The notes below the pieces were generated by a model, which did no database searches, had not been told where the DNA came from, and saw nothing but the letters and a program-made list of their open reading frames with translations. Positions 24,709-36,868 of a stretch of 64,000 bases of DNA are shown here, piece after piece (position 1 is the stretch's first letter; each line of letters starts with the position of its first letter). This DNA comes from Anaspis maculata (taxonomy: Eukaryota > Arthropoda > Insecta > Coleoptera > Scraptiidae): the NCBI GenBank assembly GCA_949128115.1, contig OX421961.1, positions 99,653,863-99,717,862 on the forward strand. Direction: 5' to 3'. The translations under genes and the position numbers were made by a program.

Positions 24709-25865
24709 CTAGTCCTCAACTAGTTTGTGTAAGGGCTCAGCAATGTCTGCGAACTTCTCCACAAATCTCCTGTAGTATGTGCATAAGCCCAAGAAACTCC
24801 TGACTTTATGTTGATTCTTCGGTCGTGGCCATTCTCGAACAGCGTCCAACTTCGATGGGTCGGTTTCGATTCCCTTGGCTGATACGACGTGTCCCATAAA
24901 TTTGACATGCTTCTGGAAATGCGCGCACTTCCTCGGGTTCAGCTTTAGGTCAGTACCTTGAAGTCGTCGAAACACCTCGCGGAGGTTCTTCAGATGTTCT
25001 TCAAACGTCCGACCGATGACCATCACGTCGTCAAGGTAGACCAGGCAGAGTCTCCCATGTAAGACCTCGCAAAACGCAGTCCATCAAACGTTTGAACGTG
25101 GCCGGTGCGTTACAAAGCCCAAAAGGCATCACCGTAAACTGGTAAAGACCGCTGCCCGCTGAGAATGCGGTCTTTTCTTTGTCCTCATGGCGGAGTCCGA
25201 CTTGCCAGTAGCCACTCTTCAAGTCCTACGTTGAGAACCAGCTTGCGGTAGTCCACGCAAAACCTTGTACTCCCGTCTTTATTTTTAACCAAAACAACCG
25301 GAGAAGACGATGGGCTTGTTGACTCCTCAATCGCGCCTTCATCCAGCATGTTCTTCAGAAGCTTGGACATCTCCTCTTGCTTTGCCAATGGTAGGCGCCT
25401 GCGAGGTTGCCGAATCGGAGCAGCGTTCTCCGTGTTAATGCGACGTTGAATCACACTAGTCCTCCCAGTTGGACTGCCTTCCATCGCAAAGGCTGTTGCT
25501 TCTTCTTGAACAAATTTCGATGCCAGTTCCTTTTCTTTGTCATTCAGGTGCTCCCACTGGGACGAGAACATCTCCTCGACCTTCTTCCCCAGAAGTTTCG
25601 GAGCTGGAGCTTCTGGCAATCCATCTTCGCAGCGTGAGATCCATTCTACGGGTTCACACTTGCCCATAGTTTTTCCTTCCTTGATCGTTTTGCATATCTT
25701 GTCCGGGGTAATGACTCTAATCGGAATTCTCGTCTTATCCATGTTGATTAATGTCTTAGCCATGATACAGCTGGCATCTGCGTCGGGTTCAGCAATGCTG
25801 GCGACATGTCCTCCAGGTTGTCCAGTTAGTGTTGCCCACACGATCTTTTCAGAGTTAGCGGCCAC
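24709..25865 (-). pseudogene. Reverse transcriptase of the gypsy element, frameshifted
   Basis: Three adjoining minus-strand frames make up the domain. 25185-25865 holds the linker and RT start (DEGAIEESTSPSSSPVVLVK, RFCVDYRKL). After a deletion of about 100 bp, 25031-25222 continues from [16 protein letters not shown] to [17 protein letters not shown]. After another frameshift the catalytic YLDD motif appears near 25045-25055, followed by 24709-25026 (FMGHVVSAKGIETDP, RSFLGLCTYYRRF). All are standard gypsy RT landmarks. The deletion removes the segment before the motif A aspartate and the frameshifts break the protein. Confidence 0.88.
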
Positions 25866-26250
25866 ACGTACGGTTTCAGCAGAAAGTAGACGGATTTATT
25901 CAGCAGTCTTCATGAATATTTTCAAAGCAATTTCCTAGTTTCCAATCCTCAGTGTCCGCTGACCAACATCCAGGTCAGCACTTATTCATCAGGTCCAGGC
26001 CAAGTATGAAGTCGTCAACAATGTCAGCCACCAAAACCTTATCTCGCAGCAGAAACCGTCCGAAGCAAATGCTTACTTCAGCTTCTCCGTACAATGTAGC
26101 CGACTCTCCAGTGGCCGTAGTCAAGCGAGTGCCGTTCTTTAACGCCACGATCGTTGTTTTCGAAGCATTCCACGTCGAACGATTGACTTTGTGGCTCCGA
26201 TGTCAATAACCAAAACGCAATCGTCTTCATCAAGTTCCCCACTCAGTAGA
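25866..26250 (-). pseudogene. Aspartic protease relic of the gypsy element
   Basis: On the minus strand near 26180-26225 the frame reads VLVIDIGATKSIV, matching the retropepsin active-site strand, with isoleucine where threonine or serine usually follows the catalytic aspartate. Downstream is VLVADIVDDFILGLDLM (about 25995-26045), the typical second half of a retropepsin. Frameshifts interrupt the two. Confidence 0.65.
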
Positions 26251-26256
26251 AGGCTG

Positions 26257-26454
26257 CTAGGTGACTTCCACATCAACGAGACGGAGTAGCTCCTGGGCTT
26301 CCAGAACTTTCTTCAATTCCATCTTTTCTTCGAGCCGTCTCTGCTCCTGCTGTTCTAGAACTCTCTTCAATTCTTTCTTCTCCTCGACCTTTTCCGTTTC
26401 TTTTTGTGTCATGCTTCTGGTCGTCATCAAACGATTTCTCGAATGTTCCGACAA
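26257..26454 (-). pseudogene. Gag-like N-terminal scrap with coiled coil
   Basis: A 65-residue minus-strand frame begins MSEHSRNRLMTTRSMTQKE and continues as a glutamate/lysine/glutamine-rich coiled coil (two repeats of the type KKVLEAQE / KRVLEQQE). Its position, just after the primer-binding region and before the protease, fits the gag start. Capsid and zinc-knuckle regions are absent, implying a deletion. Confidence 0.55.
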
Positions 26455-26520
26455 TCGGCGTAGTCACTGATCGATTACCTCGGAATCAGCAGTTGAAATT
26501 TCCAAATTTCGAAATATCCA

Positions 26521-26533
26521 CTTCTGCCACCAA
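26521..26533 (-). promoter_or_regulatory. Probable primer-binding site
   Basis: On the minus strand TGGTGGCAGAAG begins two bases after the ACA end of the 5' LTR, the place and TGG start expected for a tRNA primer site. The tRNA was not identified. Confidence 0.5.
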
Positions 26534-26534
26534 T

Positions 26535-26671
26535 TGTTACGGTATTCGGCGCTGATTTACTTGTAAACAAACTTTACTTCATTCACTTCTACCGATACAA
26601 CTAAATAACGCACACAATTATTAATCGCTTAGAAATTCACAATGTCGCTTGAGATGTTATCACCACGGTCC
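26535..26671 (-). repeat. Truncated 5' LTR of the gypsy element
   Basis: It aligns to 23630-23795 of the 3' LTR but stops at CACGGTC, where the tRNA-like sequence begins. The U3 part (promoter side) is gone, so the element has lost its own promoter. Confidence 0.8.
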
Positions 26672-26676
26672 ACAGT

Positions 26677-26755
26677 GGGCCGATAGCTCAGATTAGCGTG
26701 GCGAAATACCCGGCATTTCTGGTGATCGGGGGTCGACGTTCGAATCCCAGCCACA
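26677..26755 (+). repeat. tRNA-derived SINE head or tRNA pseudogene
   Basis: An 80 bp tRNA-like sequence with a polymerase III A box (TAGCTCAGATTAG) and B box (GTTCGAATC) at tRNA spacing. The acceptor stem pairs poorly (about 4 of 7 positions), so it is not a working tRNA. It ends CCACA and runs into an unrelated AT-rich tail, as SINE heads do. It joins the truncated LTR on its left. Confidence 0.65.
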
Positions 26756-27621
26756 GGTATTTTCACTCCCCCCCTTCCCCAGTACAAGTACTTAGTCAAA
26801 TTGTGAAATTTTACGAATTTTCAACTTTTTTGCGTATAAGTACTAATACTTTTTTATTCCAATAGAAACTTTGCGAAGTACTTTTCAACGTACAATTTGA
26901 TGCGCCACTGTCTTCCTTAGCCTATTGAAAAAGTCATGTCCAAAATCAAACGCATTTAAATTGAACTCCTTAGAATATCCGAAAAACCAACACCATATCA
27001 TCGTCAGAGGTGGTTTTTAATTTTTACCCCGTAACTTGGCTAGCGCCAGTGAGACAGCGAGTGATTTTTTGTCGGTGGTAGAGAACATGCGTTTCAGATG
27101 ATTTTTGCAGAAATTCAGCCCCCTGAAATAATGTCTAGCTTTCCTATAATAAATAAACAACGGCTTCCGGCCTACAACAGTTTTAGTAAAAATTCATGTC
27201 TGATTGGCCTTGAACAAGACATTTCGTTGTCAGATTTGTTCATTTCATGTTCAGGCAGTTTGTGGCGAATTTAGAGTGAAGGTTCCATCCATTTTGCTGA
27301 TAAGGTAAATAAAAATGCAGATTTGAGTCCACTTGAGGTCGATCAGATTCAATGAAAGCAAGGCATTTTTTTGTCAGATTTAGCATTTTTGTTGTCCTGG
27401 GCATCAGAGCTTTACACCAGATTTGATCCCATCCATTTTTTTATGAGGTAAATAAATGGTAAAATTTACCATTTTTCATCCCCCACCCTGTACGAAAGCA
27501 AGGCGTCTGCTTCATAAGACAAACATTTAATAGAATCCCATCAAAAACTCTATATGCTCCTGGGGTCAAACCGCATTTTGCTTATGAGGTAAATAAAACG
27601 TTGCTAGCTCTTGATCTAAAA

Positions 27622-28342
27622 GCAAGACTTGTAAACATACGTTGCATCAAATTTACCATGGTTACCATTTAGTCCCATCATTGGTGATTTTGTTACTGCC
27701 CAAGTCACTGGAAATTTTCAGAAGTGATATCTCCTAGACGAGTAGAGGTAGAGCCATAATTCTTTTTTTGATTTCAATCGGACACATTACTGGTCATTCA
27801 AGCATGATGTGCAAATTTTTCACGTTTATACTTTTTCAGTAGTGGGGGGACATTTTGACGTTTGTCATGTCAGAATTTTTTTTTGTGCTTGTCATAATTG
27901 AAATGTCAACATAAATGTAATCTACCACTTCCACATCAGTAGTGAAAACAAAAGACCAACAAAGGTTTTCTCAGGAAACCTGGACTTTGAGGAAGAAAAA
28001 CACCGAACGCAAACTTGAAATTCATCAGCTGAAACTGACAGTATACATTTATGTTGACATTTCAATGATGACAAGTACAAGAAAAAAGTTCTGACATGAC
28101 AAACGTCAAAACTACTCCCCACCACTGAAAAAGTATGAACGTGAAAAATTTGCACATCATGCTTGAATGACCAATAATGTGTCCGATTGAAATCAAAAAA
28201 AGAATTATGGCTCTATCTCTACTCGTCTGGGAGATATCACTTCTGAAAATTTCCAGTGACTTGGGCAGTAACAAAATCACCCATGATGGGACTAATTGGT
28301 AACCATGGTAATTTTGATGCAACGTATGGTTACAAGTCTTGC
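27622..28342. mobile_element. 721 bp foldback nested in the right arm of the larger foldback
   Basis: The ends GCAAGACTTGTAA and TTACAAGTCTTGC bound two inverted arms of about 330 bp with a centre near 27950-28000. The left arm of the outer foldback, around 22890-22905, shows the same locus without this insertion, proving it came in after the outer arms had duplicated. The duplicated target is too A/T-rich to read with certainty. Confidence 0.88.
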
Positions 28343-28907
28343 ATTTTTATCCATGCTGGGTTCAATAAGTGTCAAAACGATGTCGCAGCATGCTTCATTG
28401 GGCATCTCCCCTGAAGAGGTCCAGAGGATGACCTCTTCTGGAGGTCCATGAGGTCAATTTTCTCATGACATAATTCATCCAGCAACTGTGTACGTTTTTG
28501 TGAATTTTCAAGAAAAAGCAACTGCTCTAGCAAATTCTGCATCAAAAAATCCAAATTTCACAAAAAAATCAAGAACTCTTTGAAACAACAAAATACGATC
28601 AAAAGTCAAAAACCGTTTTGAGATATTGATATTCGCTTTCCAAGACTGAAGAGAAAAAAAATCAGAAATTTTTCCGAAAAAAGTTCCACGACTTCAAAAA
28701 TTAACACTTTTGACACTCCTTCTTTGGCATCCTGTATATCATGAACAAAGTCAATGGTGCCGTAAGTCGACATAGCGTCTTGCAGCTGAAGAAAAGTTCT
28801 ACCAGCCACCACAAACTTTTTTTAAATCGGATATTTTTTCCCCAATATATCCATGCTTGAAATGGGAGCAAATTTTGCTCTATGCTTAACTTTTGACGAG
28901 CAGTTTA

Positions 28908-31245
28908 TAACCCTTTTTTCAGATCTAAATTTGTACTAATGGTGTTCCCAAAAACATTTTATTACTTTTGATGTATTTTCTCTCTGTCACACACTTGGTA
29001 CTCAATTTCAGTCCCCTTTAGCCTTAAGGCTGAGACTGACGCGTTTTGTCAAACACGACAATCTGATTGGTCGGTGGTACAGCTTGATTACTGTTGAAGT
29101 TTGAGCTTGTGTTTTTGAAAATTAAAGTGAGTCATGTTTCTGTTTGACAGAACCTATCTTTCATAGTACACGTCTTTGTTATTTTCAGATAGATCAAAAT
29201 AGGGCATCTTTTAGAAAATAGTACAAGAAAGATAGAGAGATGGAGATTTTCATTTGAAGGTGCATGCTGTAGTGTTCTGGTCAGTAGTAGACGACGCGCT
29301 GCGCCGGCTCAGGTTCAAATCGATTTTTTCAACTCGAAAAACAAAATCATACATCGAGTAGATGATTTTCCTGAAGAATACACTTCAATTTGATGGCCTC
29401 TGGGAATTTTCCAAAGATGAACACCTTCAACAATTAAAAAAAAAAATGTCAAAATTGTCAAAAAAAACAACAAGTTTTCCCAAGTTAACTTGTTCAAATT
29501 TGTTTTCATCCAAATTCACACAACGGAATCGAGTTTAGGAGATTGAATTTAGTTGGAAAAGATGCCAAACTTGTCGTGATCGATTAAATATGGCGCAGGA
29601 AGAAAAAAGAATCCCCTAGCCGAGCTTCGCATCCCCACGAGCCCTCTTCAACAATGATCGCCACTTTTTGCACCGAAATGATGTAAACGGGATATAATTC
29701 GTCGAATTACGATGTATTTGCATCCAGTGGATTGACAGGTTTCATCCCCTCCATTTAAGGTTGCAATTTTTTACCCCCCCTCCAATATCTCAAAACCCCC
29801 AGGTGCGATTTTTGGCGATTTTGGTTATGTAGTAGAGCATTCAATTCTGAACAGAATATCAAATTTTCAGTACGTCCATATTCATTCCGAGGTTTTGCTG
29901 ATTTTTTTACTATTTTTCCTGTACTAAAGTGAGTCATATCGTCAATGTTCCCTATAAAGACAGACCATCCCTCGGACCATCCAGACAGACTCATACATAT
30001 AGCGGTGGAATGAGACGGAACAAAAACGTACACTTTGGACTGACTAGGTGGGCTTAGTATTTGTGCGCCAAAAAATGTGAAAAAAATCTGTTGTGACATC
30101 ACAATACTTCCCCGACTAGTATGGAGGAAATTTTTGTTCGAGACGTCTCGTTGGGAGGGACGTTGGAATTTGAGAGAATTATTGAAACAAATTTGCAGCA
30201 ACGTCATAATTATTGAACAAAAAATTCCAAGAAGTTCCAGTTCATCTTATTGTAAGAATCGTTAATTAAGGCTCTCTTTCTAGGCTTCTCTATTTGGGTT
30301 CGGTCTCGAAAGTCAAAACTGGGAAAGTCTCGGAAAATTGGGGAAAGAAATTGTTGAAAAATGGTCAAGAACCCAGTTACCTCTTGTTAAAAAATAATAC
30401 ACTAGAATTGGTTGAAATCTATTCACGGGCTTGAAATTTGATATCTGCAAACTAAAAATTTCTCTCTCAAAATTGTATTCAGAATTTTCTCCAAATATGA
30501 CTCGCATCAAAACTGCACGAATGAACATTTTGTGAGGCTTACCGCAGGTCGAAATTTGCACTGCAGTTGTTTTGAGTTCACAAAATGTGCAATTTTCATG
30601 TTGAAAAAATCATGACCCGCAAAAATCGAAACCTTGTCGCATTTGTACATAAGCCTACACGACGCCTTAAGTAATCTACTTTCGATATCAGTTGGAACTT
30701 TCAGAAAAAAAATCGATTCTCCAGGTCGTCTGAGCTGAGTCCAGCACGAAACGCGGTCAAAAATTCGTTACGTCCTACTGAGAAACGGTGGAAAATGCAG
30801 ACTGCAGACTCAATTTGATTCTCTTCTCTCATTCTCTTTTTCAATATTTGACAGATGACAGAAAAATACTGTCATACTGGTCTGAACCATAGGTTCCGTT
30901 ATTTCATTTTTTGATAGTGGCACACTTCTATTAGACAAATAGGATGACAGTCAAAAACCAATCAGCGGCTCATTCACAAAACCATGTCTGCATACCTACC
31001 AAATAACAAGTCGATCGGATCAACGGTTCAGCAGTTATCGTGGGGGATTACAGCGAGACAGAGACATAAACAGAAAAGACACACATAATTCTGGAAATGC
31101 TCCTAATCGTATTGGGAGACCTAAAATGGATTTGACCGTCAAAATCTCAAGAAAAATTCTGCAAAAATCAATACTTTTCCATCATTTAGTGGAGGGCCGG
31201 GGAAGTGGGCGTAAAAGCTAGCAAGTGACATTAGTAAATTACAAA
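28908..31245. other. Non-coding, contains a dispersed repeat copy
   Basis: No gene recognised. 30060-30210 resembles 47530-47640 (shared CCCGACTAGTAT and TTTTTGTTCGA). 30880-31140 is an inverted, diverged copy of 19030-19260. Confidence 0.4.
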
Positions 31246-31530
31246 ACAAGTTTTATGAGACATCGTATTCGCTTGTGCCGCTTCGCTCCACGTGCTCCAA
31301 TTGGGGAGTGTGACAACAGGTCTTATAATAAAACGTGTGTTATATACATTTTTTCCTATTTTGCAACTATTGCATGCTTTTTTTTATAAAACATGTGAAA
31401 TATGAGCCTCTACTAAGAAAATTGTTGGGAACTCCTCTTGATGGTGGAAGCACAGCTTATCATCAAAAATGAGCCAGATTTTTCTGAAATAAACCCCTTC
31501 TCCGAATAAGTGATGCCATACCTGAGCTGT
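31246..31530 (+). repeat. Dispersed repeat copy 1 (partner 36869-37165)
   Basis: It starts ACAAGTTTTATGAGACATCG and continues through a short hairpin-like GC segment, GACAACAGGTCTTAT, TTGTTGGGAA, and AAATAAACCCCTTCT. Nearly the same order is found at 36869-37165, direct orientation, roughly 80 percent alike by eye. Confidence 0.8.
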
Positions 31531-31860
31531 CTCTTCTGTCAGTGAGTGCTGTCATGTCGATGCCATGCCCACTGATAATGCCAACATTTGGGATTAAAAA
31601 AATGCGTATCGAAATGGAGCCTCTTTCAATACGCGAAAATGACGTCATTTGCGAATCGAAATGACTTTCTCATAACTAGTCGTAAAATAGAGAAAAAAGT
31701 TTTTGGAATATTGTTAAGAATATATTTTGATTTTCTGGAATCTTCCGTAGGTTTCATGCCCTTATTAATGGTATTTTAGAAGTCTATGACTGTTTTCGTT
31801 ATTTTCATTCACTGGTTTTGATAAGGAGTCGGTGCAAAGTTTTCGTCGACTTTTAGGTTA
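31531..31860. other. No recognisable feature
   Basis: AT-rich DNA with only short chance open frames. Confidence 0.3.
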
Positions 31861-31975
31861 CATGCGATCAACAAAATTCGGATATGGGGTAGGCTGACCT
31901 GGTCAAATTTCAGGATGTCAAGCTGCTTTCGGCCAGGGCACAGCCTACCCAATTCCGAATTTTGTTGATCGCATG
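31861..31975. repeat. 115 bp hairpin, family member A
   Basis: The arms CATGCGATCAACAAAATTCG and complement pair almost perfectly. The centre (GTCAAATTTC, AAGCTGCTTTCGGCCAGGGC) is strongly conserved with the hairpin at 61354-61473, while the outer arms have diverged on both sides together. Confidence 0.85.
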
Positions 31976-34900
31976 GAATAAGGAGAAGGTGATCTCCGTA
32001 AAGTTCCGCTCTGCATCATCACGTTAATATTTGAGTATGCGATTCGAACGAAACATGTTCGTATTGAGCCTTATAAAGTTTCAACTTGTGAATACTTTAG
32101 GTAGATAGGTAGGTGGTATACCAACTTCACTTAGCTCTAGAATATTAAAGTGTAGGTAAACATTTACAATATGGATGAAACAGGTGCAGAATTTTCCTTC
32201 GTCTCGACGTGTGTCCTGTAATTGGCCATAAGAATATGCAATAAAACTTGAACGAAATAAGATTGCCTAAAGCTTTTAAACAAAACTGATGCGAAGTTTT
32301 ACGATTACGGATATTTTACGTCAGAAATATAAAACATACAATCATACAACATCAACATCTCGCACTCGATCGAGAAAAACAGAAACGGCATCATGGGCAG
32401 GAGTGAAAGTGGAAAAATGCACCTAAGGCTTCGCACCTCGCCCCCACATACCAGACAAGAATTTCTGGCGCGGTGCGAATTCTCGCTAAATTTTCTCAGG
32501 ATTCTTTCTAATTACATTTTGATTGTGATATGGGTATGGGTGGTGAGCGCATACCTCTACGTCTTGCGGGCCCTATTGATTTTTAAGGATTCAACGCTTC
32601 TGTTTGTTTTTCTTTTCAATAACACGTTGAAGTTCAACTGCCCGGAAAACTGTTCCATTGGCCCCCGACATTTTCGATTCTGTGCGTGTTGTTCAACCAT
32701 TCATTCACATGACAGCGGTATCAAAGAAACTTCGGATCAAAGACATTGGGGTGGATTTTTTTCGTTTTGTTTTTGAATGAGAACGATCTTTTTTGCGAAC
32801 GTTTCACAGACATAACTTTGTATAGGTATCCAATATATCCATTACATAATCTATAAACCTGTATCTTTTTCAATGGACGGGATAGTTCCAACAGACCTCT
32901 CGGTGCTCCAGTTACCCTCAGCACACCTCTCAAATTTAGTCGAACAAAATCATAAACCACTCAGAATAGTGTCTAAAATAAGAATTCGGAATGAAAAATG
33001 CAGTCTTCTTGTTCTTCGTTATTAACTGTGATGCGCTAATGAAGAGTGACCGAATAAATTCTTCTCAGAGTAGGCCTCGGTCTCCTTGTTGGCTACGTTT
33101 TTCCGCCAGATTTTCAGGAATCATAGGCGACTTGAGGAGAAATTTATTCGATCACATGTTACTAATAAACCGTCTGGGGGAAGGGACCAACAAGAGAGAG
33201 GAGGAAAGGGAAAGACACCACGCACCACTCAATTCTATTGTGTAGCGTGCGCTCGAGAAAATAGTGCGACGCAATCAAATTGTTACCTTGGAATCGGGAC
33301 ATTTCCCATCAACCTATGTAGCTGAGTGAGGAATTTCGTGCAGATGCTACTTCACGGCCCTAACCAAAGAATAGGGTGATAGTAATAAGGTTAATAATGT
33401 ATTGGTATGCCTCACAGCTAGTATGTATAGTAAAAAAATATCTTCTAAATTTTGTCTCTCTTAACTTTCAACAATACATTTTCAGTATAATTGTATACAA
33501 CAGAACAACAGACATACTGTATTTTTTCGAATAGAACTTCTGAAATTGCCGCGAGCTGTGAACAAGCAGTTCCATTTCGATTTTATGGGTTCACGTAAAT
33601 CATAGATAAAAATACTCATCATAGTAGTATCACAATCACTGAGCTCTTTCAAAGTCCAATAACGAAATTGTTAAAACAAGAGGAATGGCTCATCGTATTC
33701 AGCGCAATATCGCTCGGCGATATTATCCAGACGCTTTTGTTATGAGAAACAACAAACTGCTGAGATGACGGAGGGTTTACTTAACGGCCATAATGAAATT
33801 ACTCAAAAATTCGCCCGTAATTTAAAAATAATTGGGATTTCACTACATCATCGTTTAATTGACGCGCGTGTGGCTTTCAGACGGGCGCAGCAAAATTTAC
33901 TACACTGTGTCGAGAGAGGGATGATGGTGAATATTAATTGAGTCAAGAGTGGCTTGCACGCAGCTTCCCTCTCTTCTTTAATTCCATTTCGATCTGTATA
34001 AACAGATCAGGCTAATTTGAAGATGGCAAACAGGGAATTCTCAATCAGCTCTGCGGTGGGAAACGCAAACAACGACGCAGTGTTGCTTATTATATTGAAA
34101 TTTGTAGTAATCTATATTAATAATTTGTAAAGTTTGCACAGTAGATAGAGACGAAGCAGCGAGTGCTCAGGTACTCATTACAAACATAATTATCATTTAT
34201 GTAAGTCGTAATGATAGTGGCCGATAACCTCAACCATGGAAAAAATACATATCACGGTTTGAGTCATCAAGTTTTAAATTATTGAAAGGTTTTTTTACGG
34301 GACTTCTTAACCCTGGGAGGTCTCCATCTCGGTCTCCATAGTGAATGTGACGATGACGGGAGGTATGAGACCTGACCTAATGAAATTAGAAGAAAACCAC
34401 TTCTAAACGCTTAACGCATATGGAAATTAGGGGAAAATTTACCTAACTACCGGGAGACATCACTTCCTCGATCCTTGCGTTATTATTCAAGATATGGAAA
34501 TCTTAAATTCTGCATGCGCTTTCCTCACATAAGACATCTAAACTATAGTGGGCTACAACTGAGTTTTTCAAAATTTCGAAAACGAGCTTACTGATTGATT
34601 TTTAGTCTGTTTGAAAGTTTTCTAAAATAGTTTTGAATACCAAAAGTAGAAAGGCTTGAAAGGACCACCCTTTGACCGCCAATATTTTCAAAAATTGGAA
34701 ACTCACAAAAATGTACCTATCTCTTTTCTGGCACTTTTGAGACATTTTTCAAATGCATGCGGTTCAATTTTGTATCCCTAGTTTGCAAACACCTATTATG
34801 TTGATCGGTAGCAGGGCACCACCTGGGTGAGTAACCAGCTCCACTGATTGTCTTGATAAGAAAATGCCTCAAGCTTTTAAGTATCATTCAAGCAATGCCT

Positions 34901-36639
34901 CTCGGACTTCTAAAACAATAAATGGAGACTACTTGCACCTGCTCCTACCCTCTGAGGTGTGAAAGCTCGAAAGCGCTAATCATGCTAGCCAATTAATTAT
35001 ATTTGAATTTCAATTTTAATAATAAAAAAGTGTGAACGTTAAATCAACCTACTAGTAGAATTATCAGATACGTCATATCTGCAGCGTATGGAGATAAAAT
35101 GATCGCTTAAAAGGTAATTTAGATAATGTCAAAGCGTTCCTGTCAGAAATGAATGAGTTGTATTTTACGCAACACGGGTATTAAATTCCAACGTTTTTTG
35201 GGTCGCCAACTTTCCCATATTCTACAAGTGGGTGCATGTATAGGTATATAAGTGAAGGCATGTCAAGATCTCTTTTAGGTACTTTTTCTTTCAGAGTGTC
35301 TCATCCAGAAAGTTCATTAGCCGCACTTCTTTGACGTGACGGGTATGCGGTGCTAAAGCAAATTTTTATTGAAAACGGGCGGAATTTTCCGCTCCTTTTT
35401 CTTGACATTTTTTCTAAAAAATGTGTTATTTATTTCACGTTCGACCGCATTAAAAATCTCAAAGAAAAAACGAGCCCTGCTCCTGACGTCCATCAAATGA
35501 TTCAACTAATTAAAATTTTAATTAATATAACGCTCACTATAGGGCAAATTAACACACCGGGTGGACTTGCCCGCACCATTCCGTGTAACAGCACCAAAAT
35601 CGATACCATATTCGCAAATTCCAATTGTTTTCGATATTTTGCTGGAATGCAAATTAAAAAAGAAAAGAGGTGAAAAACATACGTTTCGACCGTAATGAAC
35701 TTTAACGCTGTCGGTATTGTTGATGTACGTACCTACATGCGAAATAATTTGATCCAGGATCGAAACGCCAGCTTTTTTCTATAGAGTTGCCAACTTTTTT
35801 TATTGATGTACTAAGGGTAGGTATTCTAGTAATTATTTTCTGCAATGGATGCATATTAACGTCATGCAAAGCAAAAAGAGATATCTTTGCAGTTATCACT
35901 ACACCCCTGAGAATTGTAGGCAGTTAAAATTTTCATTTAAATTTTTAATTTTACGGCTTCTTCTGCGGTGTGGTGGTAGATATAGGACCATGAATTTTTG
36001 TCAACTTTCTCTTCACCTCTCGAACCCTGCGATACATATTCATGGAGTTCTTTTTTTCGTTATTCGCTTTGCAGCAATAAATCCCACGTTAACGCATTAG
36101 GGTCACAGCATGATAAAACAAATTAATAACGACCTGACATGTGAACATGTATGCGTTCTCTACATGAAACTTCACTTTGCAACTTGTGATGATGATGGGA
36201 TGCCAGAGAGTGGATAATTTAATTTTTAAAATTCAGAGTGTTGCCGACCAAAGAGGTCCCAAGTTGAAATTAGGCGACGGTGGTGTTATCCGCCGGCAGA
36301 CTCGCAACAGAAAAAGTTCATTTGCTTGTCATAATAATGCACCTACTAGTCATACTGTCACTGGTTTTACGAAGTTTTTGTGCAAACTCTCGAAAGACTT
36401 GTTTGGACTGATCACTGCAAAGGTGTTACATATCTGAGAGGTTTGAACTTAATTGATTTTGAGGCTTCTGGATGCCTACGCAGTGATGAGTTTCCAAAAA
36501 GGGGCGAAACTATTAGTTTCGGTCCTACCGTCTCACACTACGTAGTTTGAAGTTTCATCACCTTTTTGTAATCGTTTCATTTAAAACCTACACAGCAAGT
36601 GATGCAATTTTCCTTGAGATAAGCAACAGCTACAAGTGA
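31976..36639. other. Long stretch without recognised genes
   Basis: The longest open frames, 32393-32776 (127 codons, hydrophobic middle, cysteine-containing end) and 35350-35673 (107 codons), have no recognisable family and no supporting splice or start context. I regard them as unproven. No bounded repeat was recognised. Confidence 0.3.
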
Positions 36640-36845
36640 GCCTTTGAAGCTCCTCGGTATCATATTAGACCCGGTGATGTCCTGGGAGGACCATGTCAAT
36701 GCAACTTCAAAAAACTTTCCAAAAACATTTATCTCATTAGAAGTCTAAGTGACATGGTCTCTCTTCATACTTTGAAAACAGCGTACTTGGCATTTATACG
36801 TAGCACCCTCTCGTTTCAGATCCTAGCATGGGGACATGCTCCGCA
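36640..36845 (+). pseudogene. Jockey-type reverse transcriptase fragment
   Basis: The plus strand reads EPLKLLGIILDPVMSWEDHV near 36640-36700, then after a one-base frameshift KNIYLIRSLSDMVSLHTLKT and AYLAFIRSTLSFQILAWG. This is the palm-thumb end of Jockey-clade non-LTR retrotransposon reverse transcriptases. Only about 70 residues remain. It stops abruptly at about 36850, just before the repeat that begins at 36869. Confidence 0.85.
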
Positions 36846-36868
36846 TTCAAAATAGTATATTATAATAC

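Larger units (their letters stand above)
23630..26671 (-). mobile_element. Internally deleted Ty3/gypsy retrotransposon
   Basis: It reads on the minus strand: truncated 5' LTR (26535-26671), primer-binding region, gag scrap, protease scrap, reverse transcriptase, integrase zinc finger, polypurine tract, 3' LTR (23630-24088). The interior is only about 2.4 kb, against roughly 5 kb or more for intact members. RNase H and the integrase catalytic core are missing or unrecognisable and several frameshifts are present, so it cannot move by itself. Confidence 0.88.
22334..28905. mobile_element. Composite 6.6 kb TA-flanked foldback with nested insertions
   Basis: The left arm (22334 to about 23536) and right arm (about 26974-28905) are inverted copies. 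The ends are AACTGCTCGTCAAAAGTT and its complement, flanked by TA (22332-22333 and 28906-28907), fitting a Tc1/mariner-type palindromic element. The space between the arms holds a deleted Ty3/gypsy element (23630-26671) and a tRNA-like sequence. The right arm is longer because it carries another foldback (27622-28342) that the left arm lacks. Open frames in the arms, for example 22479-22790, 23286-23474 and 28372-28812, are mirror-image repeat sequence rather than genes. Confidence 0.85.

Noticed and set aside
26677..26755. Functional tRNA gene
   Set aside because: A and B boxes are good but the acceptor stem pairs in only about four of seven positions, so a SINE head or pseudogene is preferred.
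32393..32776. 127-codon plus-strand frame with hydrophobic centre
   Set aside because: Could be a small membrane protein, but there is no family resemblance or transcript context; mentioned only as unproven.
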